Source: Bacteroides gallinarum DSM 18171 = JCM 13658 (GTDB lineage Bacteria; Bacteroidota; Bacteroidia; Bacteroidales; Bacteroidaceae). Taken from it: DNA of 64,000 nt. The position numbers were made by a program, and so were the translations under genes. The stretch is taken from NCBI RefSeq assembly GCF_000374365.1, contig NZ_KB894124.1, positions 54,554-118,553 on the forward strand, given 5' to 3'. Shown here piece by piece: positions 44,089 through 52,810 of this stretch. Each line of letters begins with the position of its first letter. Position 1 is the stretch's first letter. A model generated the notes under the pieces. The model was not told the origin of the DNA, made no database searches, and worked only from the letters and a program-made list of their open reading frames with translations.

Positions 44089-45206
44089 TGAGAGTTTATA
44101 TTATTGAGTTATGTATAATATTGATATGCATGTCATGTTCGCATAAACAGCAACTTTCCGAGGCATGTACGGTTGATGATAAATTGGTTATTTCAGGAAA
44201 ACATATGTATGAGCATTTGCAGGCAATGTCAGGAAAGGCAACTATGTTTGGTCATCAAGATGCTGGCGTCTATGGGCATGGCTGGATGTATATTACTGGT
44301 AAATCTGATATAAAGGATGTTTGTGGTGCTGCTCCGGCTGTTTATGGTTGGGAGTTAGGACATCTTGAATTAGGAGATTCTGTTAGTTTGGATTCTATCT
44401 CTTTTAATAAGATTAGAGAAGGTATTCAATATGTATATTCAAAGGGAGGAATTAATACGATAAGTTGGCATTTACGTAATCCATGGAATAACGAAAGTGC
44501 TTGGAACAAGACTGTGGGAACTGTGCATGCAATTTTGAACGATGATGAAGTTGGCGTTAAGTATAGAAACTGGTTGGATGAACTTGCTGATTTTATGTTG
44601 AGCTTGAGAAATAGTAATAATGAATTAATTCCGGTATTGTTCCGACCTTTCCATGAACATACCGGTAGTTGGTTTTGGTGGGGACATGATAATTGTACGG
44701 CAGAAGATTATAAATCCTTGTGGAGATATACTGTTTCTTATTTAAGAGACGAAAAACAAGTACATAACTTATTATATATTTACTCCCCTGATAGGGTTAA
44801 TTCTTTAGAAGAGTATTTAGATAGATATCCAGGGGATGAATGGGTAGATATCTGGGGACTTGATTTATATCATCGTGATGGAAGTGAAAAAGCCGATGAA
44901 TACATCGAAGTTGTTGAAAATGCATTGGAATTTATGAAAGCAGAGTGTGAGATTAGACATAAACCTTTTGTCTTTAGCGAAACAGGGTTATGCGAATTAA
45001 CAATGGATGATTGGTTTACTAATGTGCTTTATAAAGCTATAAAGTCAACACATCCTGCGTATGTATTGGTATGGCGGAATGCTTATGATATGCCAAAACA
45101 TTACTACGCTCCTTATCCAGGCCATCCTGCTTGTCCAAATTTTGTGGAATTTAAAGAATTTTCTGATATACTGTTTTTGGATGAACTTATTAATATTTAT
45201 CAGTGA
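44088..45206 (+). CDS. GH26 endo-beta-mannanase lipoprotein
   Basis: From the ATG at 44088 (overlapping the previous stop as TGATG) the product has 372 residues with a lipoprotein signal (ILICMSC). The GH26 signatures are ATMFGHQDAGVYGHGWMY, INTISWHLRNPW, acid/base LFRPFHEHTGSWFWWG (Glu ~190) and nucleophile VFSETGLCE (Glu ~298). GH26 enzymes cut beta-1,4-mannan, often releasing mannobiose, which is the substrate of the epimerase encoded 2.6 kb downstream. In B. fragilis the corresponding GH26 gene is directly followed by mannosylglucose phosphorylase, as here. The gene is A+T-rich, the last of the A+T-rich block. Confidence 0.92.
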   Translation: MRVYIIELCIILICMSCSHKQQLSEACTVDDKLVISGKHMYEHLQAMSGKATMFGHQDAGVYGHGWMYITGKSDIKDVCGAAPAVYGWELGHLELGDSVSLDSISFNKIREGIQYVYSKGGINTISWHLRNPWNNESAWNKTVGTVHAILNDDEVGVKYRNWLDELADFMLSLRNSNNELIPVLFRPFHEHTGSWFWWGHDNCTAEDYKSLWRYTVSYLRDEKQVHNLLYIYSPDRVNSLEEYLDRYPGDEWVDIWGLDLYHRDGSEKADEYIEVVENALEFMKAECEIRHKPFVFSETGLCELTMDDWFTNVLYKAIKSTHPAYVLVWRNAYDMPKHYYAPYPGHPACPNFVEFKEFSDILFLDELINIYQ

Positions 45207-45241
45207 ATTATTGTTTAAGTTAAGATAATAAAGACGTTTTT

Positions 45242-46432
45242 ATGAATCAGTTTCAATCTAAATTGGAAAAATTGCTGGTAGATGCGGAGGAGTTGATAAC
45301 CAGAACCAATATCCCCCAAGAGACAGGCAACAACATCTTCACCCGTTACAAATACCCCGTAATAACGGCTGCTCATACCCCTATATTCTGGCGGTACGAT
45401 TTGAATGAAAAGACCAATCCCCATTTAATGGAACGCATCGGCATAAATTCCACAATGAATTCGGGAGCTATAAAGTGGCAGGGGAAATACTTGCTGGCAG
45501 TCCGTGTGGAAGGCGCCGACCGTAAATCATTCTTTGCTATAGCCGAAAGCCCGAACGGTATCGACAATTTCCGCTTTTGGGACTATCCGATAACGATGCC
45601 CGAAGACATTGTGCCGGCAACCAATATCTACGATATGCGCCTCACAGCCCATGAAGACGGTTGGATATATGGTATTTTCTGTGCCGAGCGCCATGACGAC
45701 ACAGCTCCTGCGGGCGATTTATCCTCGGCTACAGCTACGGCAGCCATTGCCCGTACCAAAGACTTAAAGACTTGGGAACGCCTGCCGGATTTGAAAACCA
45801 AGAGCCAACAGCGCAATGTCGTGCTACATCCCGAATTCGTGGACGGCAAATATGCCCTTTATACACGTCCGCAGGACGGCTTTATCGATACCGGAAGCGG
45901 TGGAGGCATTGGCTGGGCATTGGTAGACGATATAACACATGCAGAAGTAAAAGAGGAAAAAATCATCGACCAGCGCTATTACCACACTATCAAGGAAGTG
46001 AAAAACGGCGAAGGGCCGCATCCAATCAAGACCCCTGAAGGGTGGCTGCACCTGGCACATGGCGTACGCGCCTGCGCTGCCGGATTGCGCTACGTACTCT
46101 ATATGTATATGACCGCCCTCGACGACCCTACCAGGCTCATAGCCGCCCCCGGAGGTTACTTCATGGCGCCCGAAGCCGAAGAACGCATCGGCGATGTGAG
46201 TAACGTACTCTTCTCCAACGGCTGGATTGCCGACGACGACGGAACGGTATTCATCTATTACGCTTCTTCTGATACCCGGATGCATGTAGCCACTTCTACC
46301 ATTGACAAACTGGTGGATTATTGCATGAACACCCCTGCCGACGGCTTGAGCTCTTCCGCTTCGGTGGACACATTGAAGAGACAGATAGACAAGAACCTGG
46401 AACTGCTGAAACGGAATCCCGTTTTAAAATAG
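45242..46432 (+). CDS. 4-O-beta-D-mannosyl-D-glucose phosphorylase (GH130)
   Basis: A 396-residue cytosolic protein of the GH130 five-bladed propeller family. Characteristic segments are [19 protein letters not shown], the catalytic-acid region [49 protein letters not shown], and [20 protein letters not shown]. Such GH130_1 enzymes phosphorolyse mannosyl-beta-1,4-glucose to mannose 1-phosphate and glucose. Together with the transporter and epimerase encoded next, this is the mannan pathway described for B. fragilis (GH26, phosphorylase, permease, epimerase). Composition returns to moderate G+C here, unlike the genes upstream. Confidence 0.93.
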   Translation: MNQFQSKLEKLLVDAEELITRTNIPQETGNNIFTRYKYPVITAAHTPIFWRYDLNEKTNPHLMERIGINSTMNSGAIKWQGKYLLAVRVEGADRKSFFAIAESPNGIDNFRFWDYPITMPEDIVPATNIYDMRLTAHEDGWIYGIFCAERHDDTAPAGDLSSATATAAIARTKDLKTWERLPDLKTKSQQRNVVLHPEFVDGKYALYTRPQDGFIDTGSGGGIGWALVDDITHAEVKEEKIIDQRYYHTIKEVKNGEGPHPIKTPEGWLHLAHGVRACAAGLRYVLYMYMTALDDPTRLIAAPGGYFMAPEAEERIGDVSNVLFSNGWIADDDGTVFIYYASSDTRMHVATSTIDKLVDYCMNTPADGLSSSASVDTLKRQIDKNLELLKRNPVLK

Positions 46433-46439
46433 ACATAGT

Positions 46440-47822
46440 ATGATAAAACTTACAGAGAAAATAGGCTACGGTTTGGGCGACATGGCATCATCCATGTTCT
46501 GGAAACTGTTCGGCGCCTATCTGATGATATTCTATACGGATGTGTTCGGCTTGCCGGCTGCCGCGGTAGGAACCATGTTCCTGATAACGAGGATATGGGA
46601 CTCCGCCTTCGACCCGGTTGTGGGAGTAGTTGCCGACCGCACGCACTCCCGCTGGGGCAAGTTCCGTCCCTATCTTTTGTGGCTTGCCGTTCCGTTCGGT
46701 ATCATCGGCATTCTGACCTTTGTCACCCCGGACTGGAGCCCGGGCGGTAAACTGGTTTATGCCTATGTCACCTATTCGTCGATGATGATGATATATTCTG
46801 CTATCAACGTACCTTACGCTTCCCTATTAGGCGTGATGAGCCCTAACCCTAAAGAACGCAACACACTCTCTACATACAGAATGACCTTTGCCTACATCGG
46901 CAGCTTCATAGCCCTGCTGCTGTTTATGCCGTTAGTGAACTTTTTTAGCGGCAACAGTAAGGAGCTGGGCGACCAGCAAACCGGGTGGACTATGGCAGTC
47001 GCCGTTATAGCCATACTGTGCATCGTCTTGTTCTTCGGCTGCTTTGCCTGGACCAAAGAGCGGGTAAAGCCAATCAGGGAAACACAGAACCCGTTGAAAG
47101 AAGACCTGAAAGATTTGCTGGGCAACAAACCCTGGTGGATTCTGTTGGGTGCAGGTGTGGCGGCTTTGGTCTTCAACTCCATTCGCGACGGCGCTACCGT
47201 TTATTACTTTAAGTACTTTGTGGTAGAAGAAGACTACGCCGCCGTTTCCTTCTTCGGCATGCCGTTCGTGCTGAGCGGGTTCTACCTCGCTTTGGGGCAG
47301 GCAGCCAATATAATAGGAGTGATAGCCGCCGCTCCGGTCAGCAACCGCATCGGGAAGCGTAATACCTATATGTGGGCAATGATTATCGCTACGGTACTTA
47401 GCATCATCTTCTATTGGTTCGATAAGGCAGACCTGGTGTGGATGTTCGTATTCCAGGTACTGATTAGTATCTGTGCAGGCAGTATCTTCCCGCTGCTTTG
47501 GTCTATGTATGCCGATTGCGCCGACTATTCGGAACTCAGAACCGGCAACCGTGCCACGGGACTGATATTTTCCTCCTCCTCCATGAGCCAGAAGTTCGGC
47601 TGGGCTATCGGGACTGCCGTAACCGGCTGGTTGCTCGGCTTCTTCGGTTTCCGGGCAAACATGGTACAGAGCGAAGAAGCAATCAGTGGCATCAAGATGT
47701 TCCTGAGCTTCCTGCCGGCGGCAGGTACGATACTCAGTGTAATCTTCATCAGTATGTATCCGCTTACCGAAAAGAAAATGAAAGATATAACAGCCCGATT
47801 GGAACACAAAAGACAACTGTAA
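46440..47822 (+). CDS. GPH/MFS-type sugar transporter (mannobiose uptake)
   Basis: A 460-residue inner-membrane protein with about 12 membrane segments, of the glycoside-pentoside-hexuronide cation symporter family (MelB-like). Family motifs are GYGLGDMASSMFW, ARIWDSAFDPVVGVVADRT-like ITRIWDSAFDPVVGVV, SRWGKFRPYLLW and PYASLLGVMSPNPKERN. It begins 7 bases after the phosphorylase and ends 4 bases before the epimerase, so they are translated from one transcript. Expected to carry mannobiose or short manno-oligosaccharides into the cytoplasm. Confidence 0.93.
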   Translation: MIKLTEKIGYGLGDMASSMFWKLFGAYLMIFYTDVFGLPAAAVGTMFLITRIWDSAFDPVVGVVADRTHSRWGKFRPYLLWLAVPFGIIGILTFVTPDWSPGGKLVYAYVTYSSMMMIYSAINVPYASLLGVMSPNPKERNTLSTYRMTFAYIGSFIALLLFMPLVNFFSGNSKELGDQQTGWTMAVAVIAILCIVLFFGCFAWTKERVKPIRETQNPLKEDLKDLLGNKPWWILLGAGVAALVFNSIRDGATVYYFKYFVVEEDYAAVSFFGMPFVLSGFYLALGQAANIIGVIAAAPVSNRIGKRNTYMWAMIIATVLSIIFYWFDKADLVWMFVFQVLISICAGSIFPLLWSMYADCADYSELRTGNRATGLIFSSSSMSQKFGWAIGTAVTGWLLGFFGFRANMVQSEEAISGIKMFLSFLPAAGTILSVIFISMYPLTEKKMKDITARLEHKRQL

Positions 47823-47826
47823 GAAA

Positions 47827-49026
47827 ATGATATGCATGGATATACTGAGCCGGATGCGGCAGGAAATGCGTGCCGTGCTCGAAGATAACATCCTTTCGTT
47901 CTGGAAGGACAAGATGACCGACCCGGTGAACGGCGGCTTCTACGGCCGTATCACCGGAACAGATGAACTGAACCCGCAGGCAGTGAAAGGCGCTGTGCTC
48001 AATGCCCGCATATTGTGGACTTTCTCGTCGGCATACCGCCTGCTGGGGAAGCCGGAGTATCTGGAAACGGCTACCCGTGCCAAACGTGTCATTATCGACC
48101 GGTTCTACGACAAAGAGCATGGCGGAATATACTGGTCGCTCGATTATACAGGTACTCCCTCGGACACCAAGAAACAGATTTACGCCCTGGGCTTTGCCAT
48201 TTACGGCCTGAGCGAGTACCACCGCGCCACCGGCGATGAAGAAGCACTTACATATGCTGTCCGTTTGTTCGGGGACATCGAACGGCACAGTTTCGATTCT
48301 GTGAAGAACGGCTATTGCGAAGCGCTGGCTTGCGATTGGAGCGAAATCGCCGATATGCGCCTGAGTGCCAAAGACGAGAATGAGCGCAAGACCATGAACA
48401 CCCATTTACACATCCTGGAACCCTACACCAACCTGTACCGGGTATGGAAAGACGCCGCCCTCGAGAAGCAACTCCGCAACCTGGTAACACTTTTCACCGA
48501 TAAGATATTGAACCAGCAAACCGGACATCTGGAACTCTTTTTCGATGACGACTGGGTAAGCAAATACCGCATCGTATCCTATGGACACGATATTGAAGCC
48601 TCGTGGCTGCTTCACGAGGCAGCCTTGGTCTTGGGAGACAAAGCGCTATTGGAGAAAGTAGAGCCTCTGGTAGAATACATTGCAGCCGCAGCCGATGAAG
48701 GACTTACAACCGAAGGCAGCATGATTTACGAAACCTTTCCCGGCAAAGGCAAAACAGATACGGACTGCCATTGGTGGGTGCAGGCAGAGAACGTGGTGGG
48801 GCACATCAACCTCTACCAGCATTTCGATGACGAAGTTGCTTTACAGAAAGCATTCCGCTGCTGGGAATACATCAAGAAACACCTGATAGATTATAAAAGC
48901 GGAGAATGGCATTGGAGCGTCCGTGCCGACGGAACGGTAAACACTGCCGATGATAAGGCAGGTTTCTGGAAATGCCCCTATCATAATGGGCGCATGTGCA
49001 TGGAAATGATAGAACGCTTCCCGTAA
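47827..49026 (+). CDS. Mannobiose (cellobiose-type) 2-epimerase
   Basis: A 399-residue cytosolic enzyme of the N-acylglucosamine 2-epimerase superfamily with an (alpha/alpha)6 barrel. Conserved features include FWKDKMTDPVNGGFYGRI, TRAKRVIIDRFYDKEHGGIYW, HLHILEPYTNLYR, SYGHDIEASWLLHEAA (catalytic His), and CHWWVQAENVVGHIN. It turns the reducing-end mannose of mannobiose into glucose, giving mannosylglucose for the GH130 phosphorylase encoded two genes upstream. An alternative ATG three codons in (47836) cannot be excluded. It is the last gene of the operon. Confidence 0.92.
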   Translation: MICMDILSRMRQEMRAVLEDNILSFWKDKMTDPVNGGFYGRITGTDELNPQAVKGAVLNARILWTFSSAYRLLGKPEYLETATRAKRVIIDRFYDKEHGGIYWSLDYTGTPSDTKKQIYALGFAIYGLSEYHRATGDEEALTYAVRLFGDIERHSFDSVKNGYCEALACDWSEIADMRLSAKDENERKTMNTHLHILEPYTNLYRVWKDAALEKQLRNLVTLFTDKILNQQTGHLELFFDDDWVSKYRIVSYGHDIEASWLLHEAALVLGDKALLEKVEPLVEYIAAAADEGLTTEGSMIYETFPGKGKTDTDCHWWVQAENVVGHINLYQHFDDEVALQKAFRCWEYIKKHLIDYKSGEWHWSVRADGTVNTADDKAGFWKCPYHNGRMCMEMIERFP

Positions 49027-49053
49027 AAAATAGGTACGTTGTTTTCAGGTTGA

Positions 49054-49100
49054 GGCTATATCGGAATAAGATACCGGCAAGTATCCGTTCCGGTATAGCC
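49054..49100. terminator. Possible terminator between convergent epimerase and aspartate kinase genes
   Basis: A 13-bp stem GGCTATATCGGAA / TTCCGGTATAGCC with one G-U pair and a 21-base loop. Only a short T-run follows on the plus strand, and none on the minus strand. Confidence 0.45.
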
Positions 49101-49126
49101 CCTCCGTTTTATACGCCGGGATGCGG

Positions 49127-50464
49127 TTATCTTGCAACCTTGTCCGCTGCCGGTTCAAAAAGCTTATTGTTGAGTGCCTGCAAAGCCTTTTTCTTGTCTT
49201 CCGTCTTAATGACGAATGCCACATCGCTGTCGTTGCTTCCGTATGAAATCATACGCAGCGGAATATCTGCCAGCGCCTCTATAATCTGGGCTTCCACACC
49301 GGCATACTGCCACCGCATATTCCCCACTACGGATACAATGGACATGCGGTCTTCCGTCAGAATTCTTGCATACGGCTCTAGCTCGGAAAGAATTTTGCAT
49401 AAACGCTCGCTGTTGTCTATGGCTACGGATACATCCTGGTTGGACGAAACCAACAGGCAAAGCGGAGTCCGGTACTTGGCGAACGTATCGAAAATCCTGC
49501 TGATAAACTGGTAAGGACACAAACTATGATTCGATTCGAACTTCACGTAGAAGATGTTGTCTTTGGCTGCTATGGCCTTGATGATATTATCGTCCTGCAA
49601 GTCCGAAATCAACGTACCTTCCGCCGCAGGGTTCATCGAGTTGAGCAACCGTACCGGAATGTTGCGCTTGCGTGCCGGTGCAATACAGAACGGATGCAAT
49701 ATCTTAGCCCCGTAGAAAGCCAGTTGCTCGGCCTCGTTGAAGCTGAGATGCTTTACGGAATGCGTGCCCGATACCTCGCGCGGGTCGTTGTTATGCATAC
49801 CGTCGATGTCCGTCCATATCTGTATCTCCTCCGCACGGATAGCAGCGCCGATAAGCGAGGCGGTGTAATCGCTGCCGCCCCGTTTCAGGTTGTCCGTTTC
49901 GTTATAGGCGTTTTTGCAGATATACCCCTGGGTAATGAAAAGATTGATACCGGGGTACTGGGCAAGTTGCGCTTGCAGCTTCTCCTCGATATATCTCAGG
50001 TCTGGTTCTCCCTCCAGGCCGGTACGCATGAAGTCGAAGGCGGAGAGCAGTATGTTGGGAATCTTCCGCTCCCGCAGGTAGAAGTGCAGCAAGGCTGTGC
50101 TGATAAGTTCCCCCTGCGCCAGCACCTCTTTTTCCTCTACCGAGGTAAACTCATCGCTGATAAACTGCCAGAGCCGTTGGAAGCGGTCGAGGATATAGTC
50201 TATCGCTTCCCGCTTTATGGAGTCGTCCGTCAGCAGTTCGTTGGCAAAGTCTATGAACTGGAGCTCCAGCCGGGCTATCTTCTCGTGTGCCTGTTCCGTG
50301 TCGCGGCCGAACATATCGGCTGCGATTTCTTCCAAGTGGTTGGTAGTGCCTGCCGTTGCAGACAGCACTACGATTTTGGATGCAGGGTCTGAAATAAGTT
50401 CCGCTACATGCTTCATTCTCTCTACTGTACCGACGGAAGTGCCGCCGAATTTAAAAACTTTCAT
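49127..50464 (-). CDS. lysC: Aspartate kinase
   Basis: A 445-residue monofunctional aspartokinase that makes aspartyl phosphate, the first step to lysine, threonine, methionine and diaminopimelate. The N-terminal kinase motif is MKVFKFGGTSVG. GGSDYTASLIGAAI and IWTDIDGMHNNDPREV belong to the substrate/ATP site. Two C-terminal ACT domains (residues ~300-440; NSHLCPYQFIS-like stretch and SIVSVVGNMR) provide feedback control. Convergent with the mannan operon and divergent from the kdp regulator. No attenuator or riboswitch was recognised in its leader; only a GAGCCTCC/GGAGGCTC hairpin at about 50503-50539. Confidence 0.93.
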   Translation of the reverse strand: MKVFKFGGTSVGTVERMKHVAELISDPASKIVVLSATAGTTNHLEEIAADMFGRDTEQAHEKIARLELQFIDFANELLTDDSIKREAIDYILDRFQRLWQFISDEFTSVEEKEVLAQGELISTALLHFYLRERKIPNILLSAFDFMRTGLEGEPDLRYIEEKLQAQLAQYPGINLFITQGYICKNAYNETDNLKRGGSDYTASLIGAAIRAEEIQIWTDIDGMHNNDPREVSGTHSVKHLSFNEAEQLAFYGAKILHPFCIAPARKRNIPVRLLNSMNPAAEGTLISDLQDDNIIKAIAAKDNIFYVKFESNHSLCPYQFISRIFDTFAKYRTPLCLLVSSNQDVSVAIDNSERLCKILSELEPYARILTEDRMSIVSVVGNMRWQYAGVEAQIIEALADIPLRMISYGSNDSDVAFVIKTEDKKKALQALNNKLFEPAADKVAR

Positions 50465-50697
50465 TTTTAATTCTTTTTTAGTTATTCCTTTTTCAGTTGT
50501 TTGCGGAGCCTCCGTCCGCCTTTTCGTTTTAGGAGGCTCATTTTCAAAATGGAAGGGAGGGCAAGTCCTTCTGTTCTCTTAAAATATCCCTCTGGGATAT
50601 ATTGCAGGGCGCTTTTCTGCTTTCCTGCGATGTGCGTGCACATCCCCTTCGCTTATAAAAGTTCAAAAGACGTGCCGTTCGTTTGCCGGAAAACACT

Positions 50698-50705
50698 TAT
50701 ATTTG
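50698..50705 (+). promoter_or_regulatory. Probable -7 element for the NtrC-class regulator gene
   Basis: TATATTTG on the plus strand, 47 bases before the start codon. No well-spaced TTTG was found upstream; other parts of 50465-50697 show nothing specific. Confidence 0.55.
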
Positions 50706-50752
50706 CACACCCCTGTTCTTACCATTTATTACTTTAAAATAGGCAAGAAGAT

Positions 50753-52096
50753 ATGAGCAAGATTTTAGTCGTTGACGATGAAGTACAGATTCGTACCCTT
50801 CTGTCGCGTATGTTGGAGTTGGAAGGATATGAAGTATGCCAGGCCGGTGATTGCAGGGCTGCCTTGAAGCAGTTGGAGCTTCAAAAGCCGGATGTTGTCT
50901 TGTGCGATGTATTCCTTCCCGACGGGAATGGGGTAGACCTTGTTTCGTCCATTAAGAAAACATCCCCTGATGCGGAAGTCATTTTGCTGACGGCGCACGG
51001 TAATATCCCGGACGGGGTGCAGGCCATTAAGAACGGCGCTTTCGACTATATTACCAAAGGTGACGATAACAACAAGATTATACCGCTTGTAAGCCGTGCG
51101 GCGGAGAAGGCGCGCACCAACGCCCGCCAGGAGAAGCAGGAAAAGAAGGCGGTGCAGGCGTATTCGTTCAGTTCCATACTGGGCGATTCGAAAGCCCTGA
51201 AAGACGCCGTGTCGCTGGCGCAGAAAGTTTCGGGAACGGATGTGCCCGTATTGCTGACGGGTGAAACGGGTACCGGTAAGGAAGTTTTTGCCCAAGCCAT
51301 ACATTATAATAGTAAGCGTGCCAAGCAGAATTTTGTTGCCGTCAACTGCTCTTCTTTCAGCAAGGAGCTGCTGGAGAGCGAGATGTTCGGCCATAAAGCC
51401 GGTTCGTTTACGGGAGCGTTGAAGGATAAGAAAGGGCTGTTCGAGGAGGCCAACAACGGTACGATTTTTTTGGATGAAATCGGCGAAATGGCATTCGAGC
51501 TGCAAGCCAAGCTCCTGCGTATCCTCGAAACGGGCGAATATATAAAGATTGGCGACACCAAGCCTACCCGTGTAAATGTGCGCATCATTGCCGCCACCAA
51601 CCGTAACCTGCCGGAAGAGATTGCCGCAGGACGGTTCCGCGAAGATTTGTTCTACCGGCTTTCCGTATTCCAGATACATCTGCCGCCCCTACGCGAGCGG
51701 GCAGGCGATGTGCGCCTGCTGGCAAAAGCCTTTGTTAAGAACTTCTCCGGCCGGTTGGCACGCCCCGTTGCAGAAATAACGCCTGCCTTTCTCGAAGCTC
51801 TGGAACAACAACCCTGGAAAGGCAATATACGGGAACTGCGCAACGTGATAGAGCGCAGCCTGATTGTATGCGAAGGCGAGCGCCTGGATGTTGACGACCT
51901 GCCGCTCGATATCCAGAATACGCATTACGAGCAGTCCAACGAAACCAGCCCCGACAGCTTTGAGCTTTCGGCCATGGAGCGGCGCCACATTGCCCGCGTG
52001 CTGGAATATACCAAAGGTAACAAGACGGAGGCCGCCCGTCTTCTCAAAATCGGCTTGACCACACTCTACCGCAAAATCGAGGAGTACGGGATATAA
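50753..52096 (+). CDS. NtrC-family sigma-54-dependent response regulator
   Basis: A 447-residue regulator in three parts. Residues ~1-120 are a receiver domain with acidic pocket VVDDE and phospho-acceptor Asp ~52 (VVLCDVFLPDGNG). Residues ~140-375 are an AAA+ sigma-54-interaction domain with Walker A GETGTGKE, GSFTGA in the place of the canonical GAFTGA loop, and Walker B GTIFLDEIGEM. Residues ~405-447 are a Fis-type HTH (GNKTEAARLLKIGLTTLYRKIEEYGI). Such proteins activate only sigma-54 promoters. It is followed by a ten-unit palindrome array, a terminator and a -24/-12 promoter of the kdp genes, and is thus the probable kdp activator, in place of OmpR-type KdpE. Confidence 0.93.
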   Translation: MSKILVVDDEVQIRTLLSRMLELEGYEVCQAGDCRAALKQLELQKPDVVLCDVFLPDGNGVDLVSSIKKTSPDAEVILLTAHGNIPDGVQAIKNGAFDYITKGDDNNKIIPLVSRAAEKARTNARQEKQEKKAVQAYSFSSILGDSKALKDAVSLAQKVSGTDVPVLLTGETGTGKEVFAQAIHYNSKRAKQNFVAVNCSSFSKELLESEMFGHKAGSFTGALKDKKGLFEEANNGTIFLDEIGEMAFELQAKLLRILETGEYIKIGDTKPTRVNVRIIAATNRNLPEEIAAGRFREDLFYRLSVFQIHLPPLRERAGDVRLLAKAFVKNFSGRLARPVAEITPAFLEALEQQPWKGNIRELRNVIERSLIVCEGERLDVDDLPLDIQNTHYEQSNETSPDSFELSAMERRHIARVLEYTKGNKTEAARLLKIGLTTLYRKIEEYGI

Positions 52097-52136
52097 TCCG
52101 CCTTCTTCCATAGCCTCCCGGAAGTTCTCCCGGCAC

Positions 52137-52360
52137 GGAACAGATTGTTTCCTGCCGTGGAACAGACTGTTCCGTGCCTTGAAACAAACTGTTTCACCAT
52201 ATAAAAACACTTTGTTCACATGCGATAGAACAAAGTGTTTCAAAGGGGGAGAACAAAGTGTTTCAACCTATTGAAACAAACTGTTCTCCACGGTGAAACA
52301 AAGTGTTTTCCTATGCGAAACAAACTGTTTCCTGCCTTGAAACAGTTTGTTCCACCCTTT
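52137..52360. repeat. Array D: ten palindromic 22-23-bp units, possible sigma-54 enhancer array
   Basis: Units start at 52137, 52159, 52181, 52204, 52227, 52250, 52273, 52295, 52317 and 52339. The core is GRAACA-N3-TGTTYC (for example GGAACAGACTGTTCC), with 6-8 bases between units. GAAACA and TGTTTC half-sites therefore alternate along 220 bp. The array begins 41 bases after the sigma-54 activator gene and ends about 180 bases before the -24/-12 promoter of kdp. Period matches the arrays at 13229, 25077 and 63495 but the core differs. Confidence 0.88.
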
Positions 52361-52445
52361 GGCACTCCGATTTCCCTGCCGGGAAACGGAAGGTTCCGCC
52401 GGACGAACCTTGGATTGTACGATAATCCTTTTCTATTTTGATAAG

Positions 52446-52472
52446 CACCCTTTCATTTTGGAAGGGTGTTTT
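52446..52472 (+). terminator. Probable terminator of the response-regulator transcript
   Basis: A 7-bp stem CACCCTT / AAGGGTG with a 9-base loop, followed by TTTTCTTTT after a G. Implies that kdp genes are transcribed separately from the regulator. Confidence 0.6.
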
Positions 52473-52541
52473 CTTTTCCTGCAACTCCCTGTATTATTTC
52501 ATCTCCTTATAAACCAGTATTTTATCATCTTGCCTTGTCTC

Positions 52542-52557
52542 TTGGCACGCATTTGGC
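52542..52557 (+). promoter_or_regulatory. Sigma-54 (-24/-12) promoter of the kdp operon
   Basis: TTGGCACG-N4-TGGCA: the GG (52544-52545) and GC (52556-52557) are separated by exactly 10 bases, as required for sigma-54, with one mismatch in the -12 part (TGGC for TTGC). The first kdp-region start codon is 49 bases downstream. A sigma-54 activator is encoded immediately upstream. Confidence 0.75.
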
Positions 52558-52605
52558 ATTAGGGGAGCCGGTAAAACGAAAATATTAATTTAACAAAGTA
52601 AAAAC

Positions 52606-52701
52606 ATGGGAATAACGATTTCATTTATTTTCTGCCTGTTGAGCGGATTGTTTGCTTTCTGGCTGTTCTGGAAATGCGTGGATTGGTTTGAAAAGATTTA
52701 A
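52606..52701 (+). CDS. 31-residue membrane peptide encoded ahead of kdpF
   Basis: A short frame MGITISFIFCLLSGLFAFWL... of 31 residues with one hydrophobic helix (about residues 3-23) and a short charged tail rich in Trp, Lys, Asp and Glu. It is not recognised as KdpF, whose own gene follows after 14 bases. It is the first frame after the predicted sigma-54 promoter and stands in the position of a leader or accessory subunit of the Kdp complex. Coding status rests on position, hydrophobicity and tight spacing. Confidence 0.55.
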   Translation: MGITISFIFCLLSGLFAFWLFWKCVDWFEKI

Positions 52702-52715
52702 AAACGAGAGAGATT

Positions 52716-52796
52716 ATGTACACAGCTTTATTTGTATTGGGTATTGTAGTATTCGGGTATCTGGTTTATGTGCTGGTAAGACCCGAGAAGTTCTAA
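52716..52796 (+). CDS. kdpF: Potassium-transporting ATPase small subunit KdpF
   Basis: A 26-residue single-helix peptide (MYTALFVLGIVVFGYLVYVL then VRPEKF). The ending RPE+F is the hallmark of KdpF, which stabilises the KdpABC complex in the inner membrane. It lies 14 bases before kdpA. Confidence 0.85.
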   Translation: MYTALFVLGIVVFGYLVYVLVRPEKF

Positions 52797-52810
52797 TCTA
52801 TTAAAAGGAA

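Noticed and set aside
50503..50539. Hairpin GAGCCTCC/GGAGGCTC in the aspartate kinase leader as a lysine riboswitch
   Set aside because: It lacks the multi-helix core of lysine riboswitches; only a simple stem is visible.
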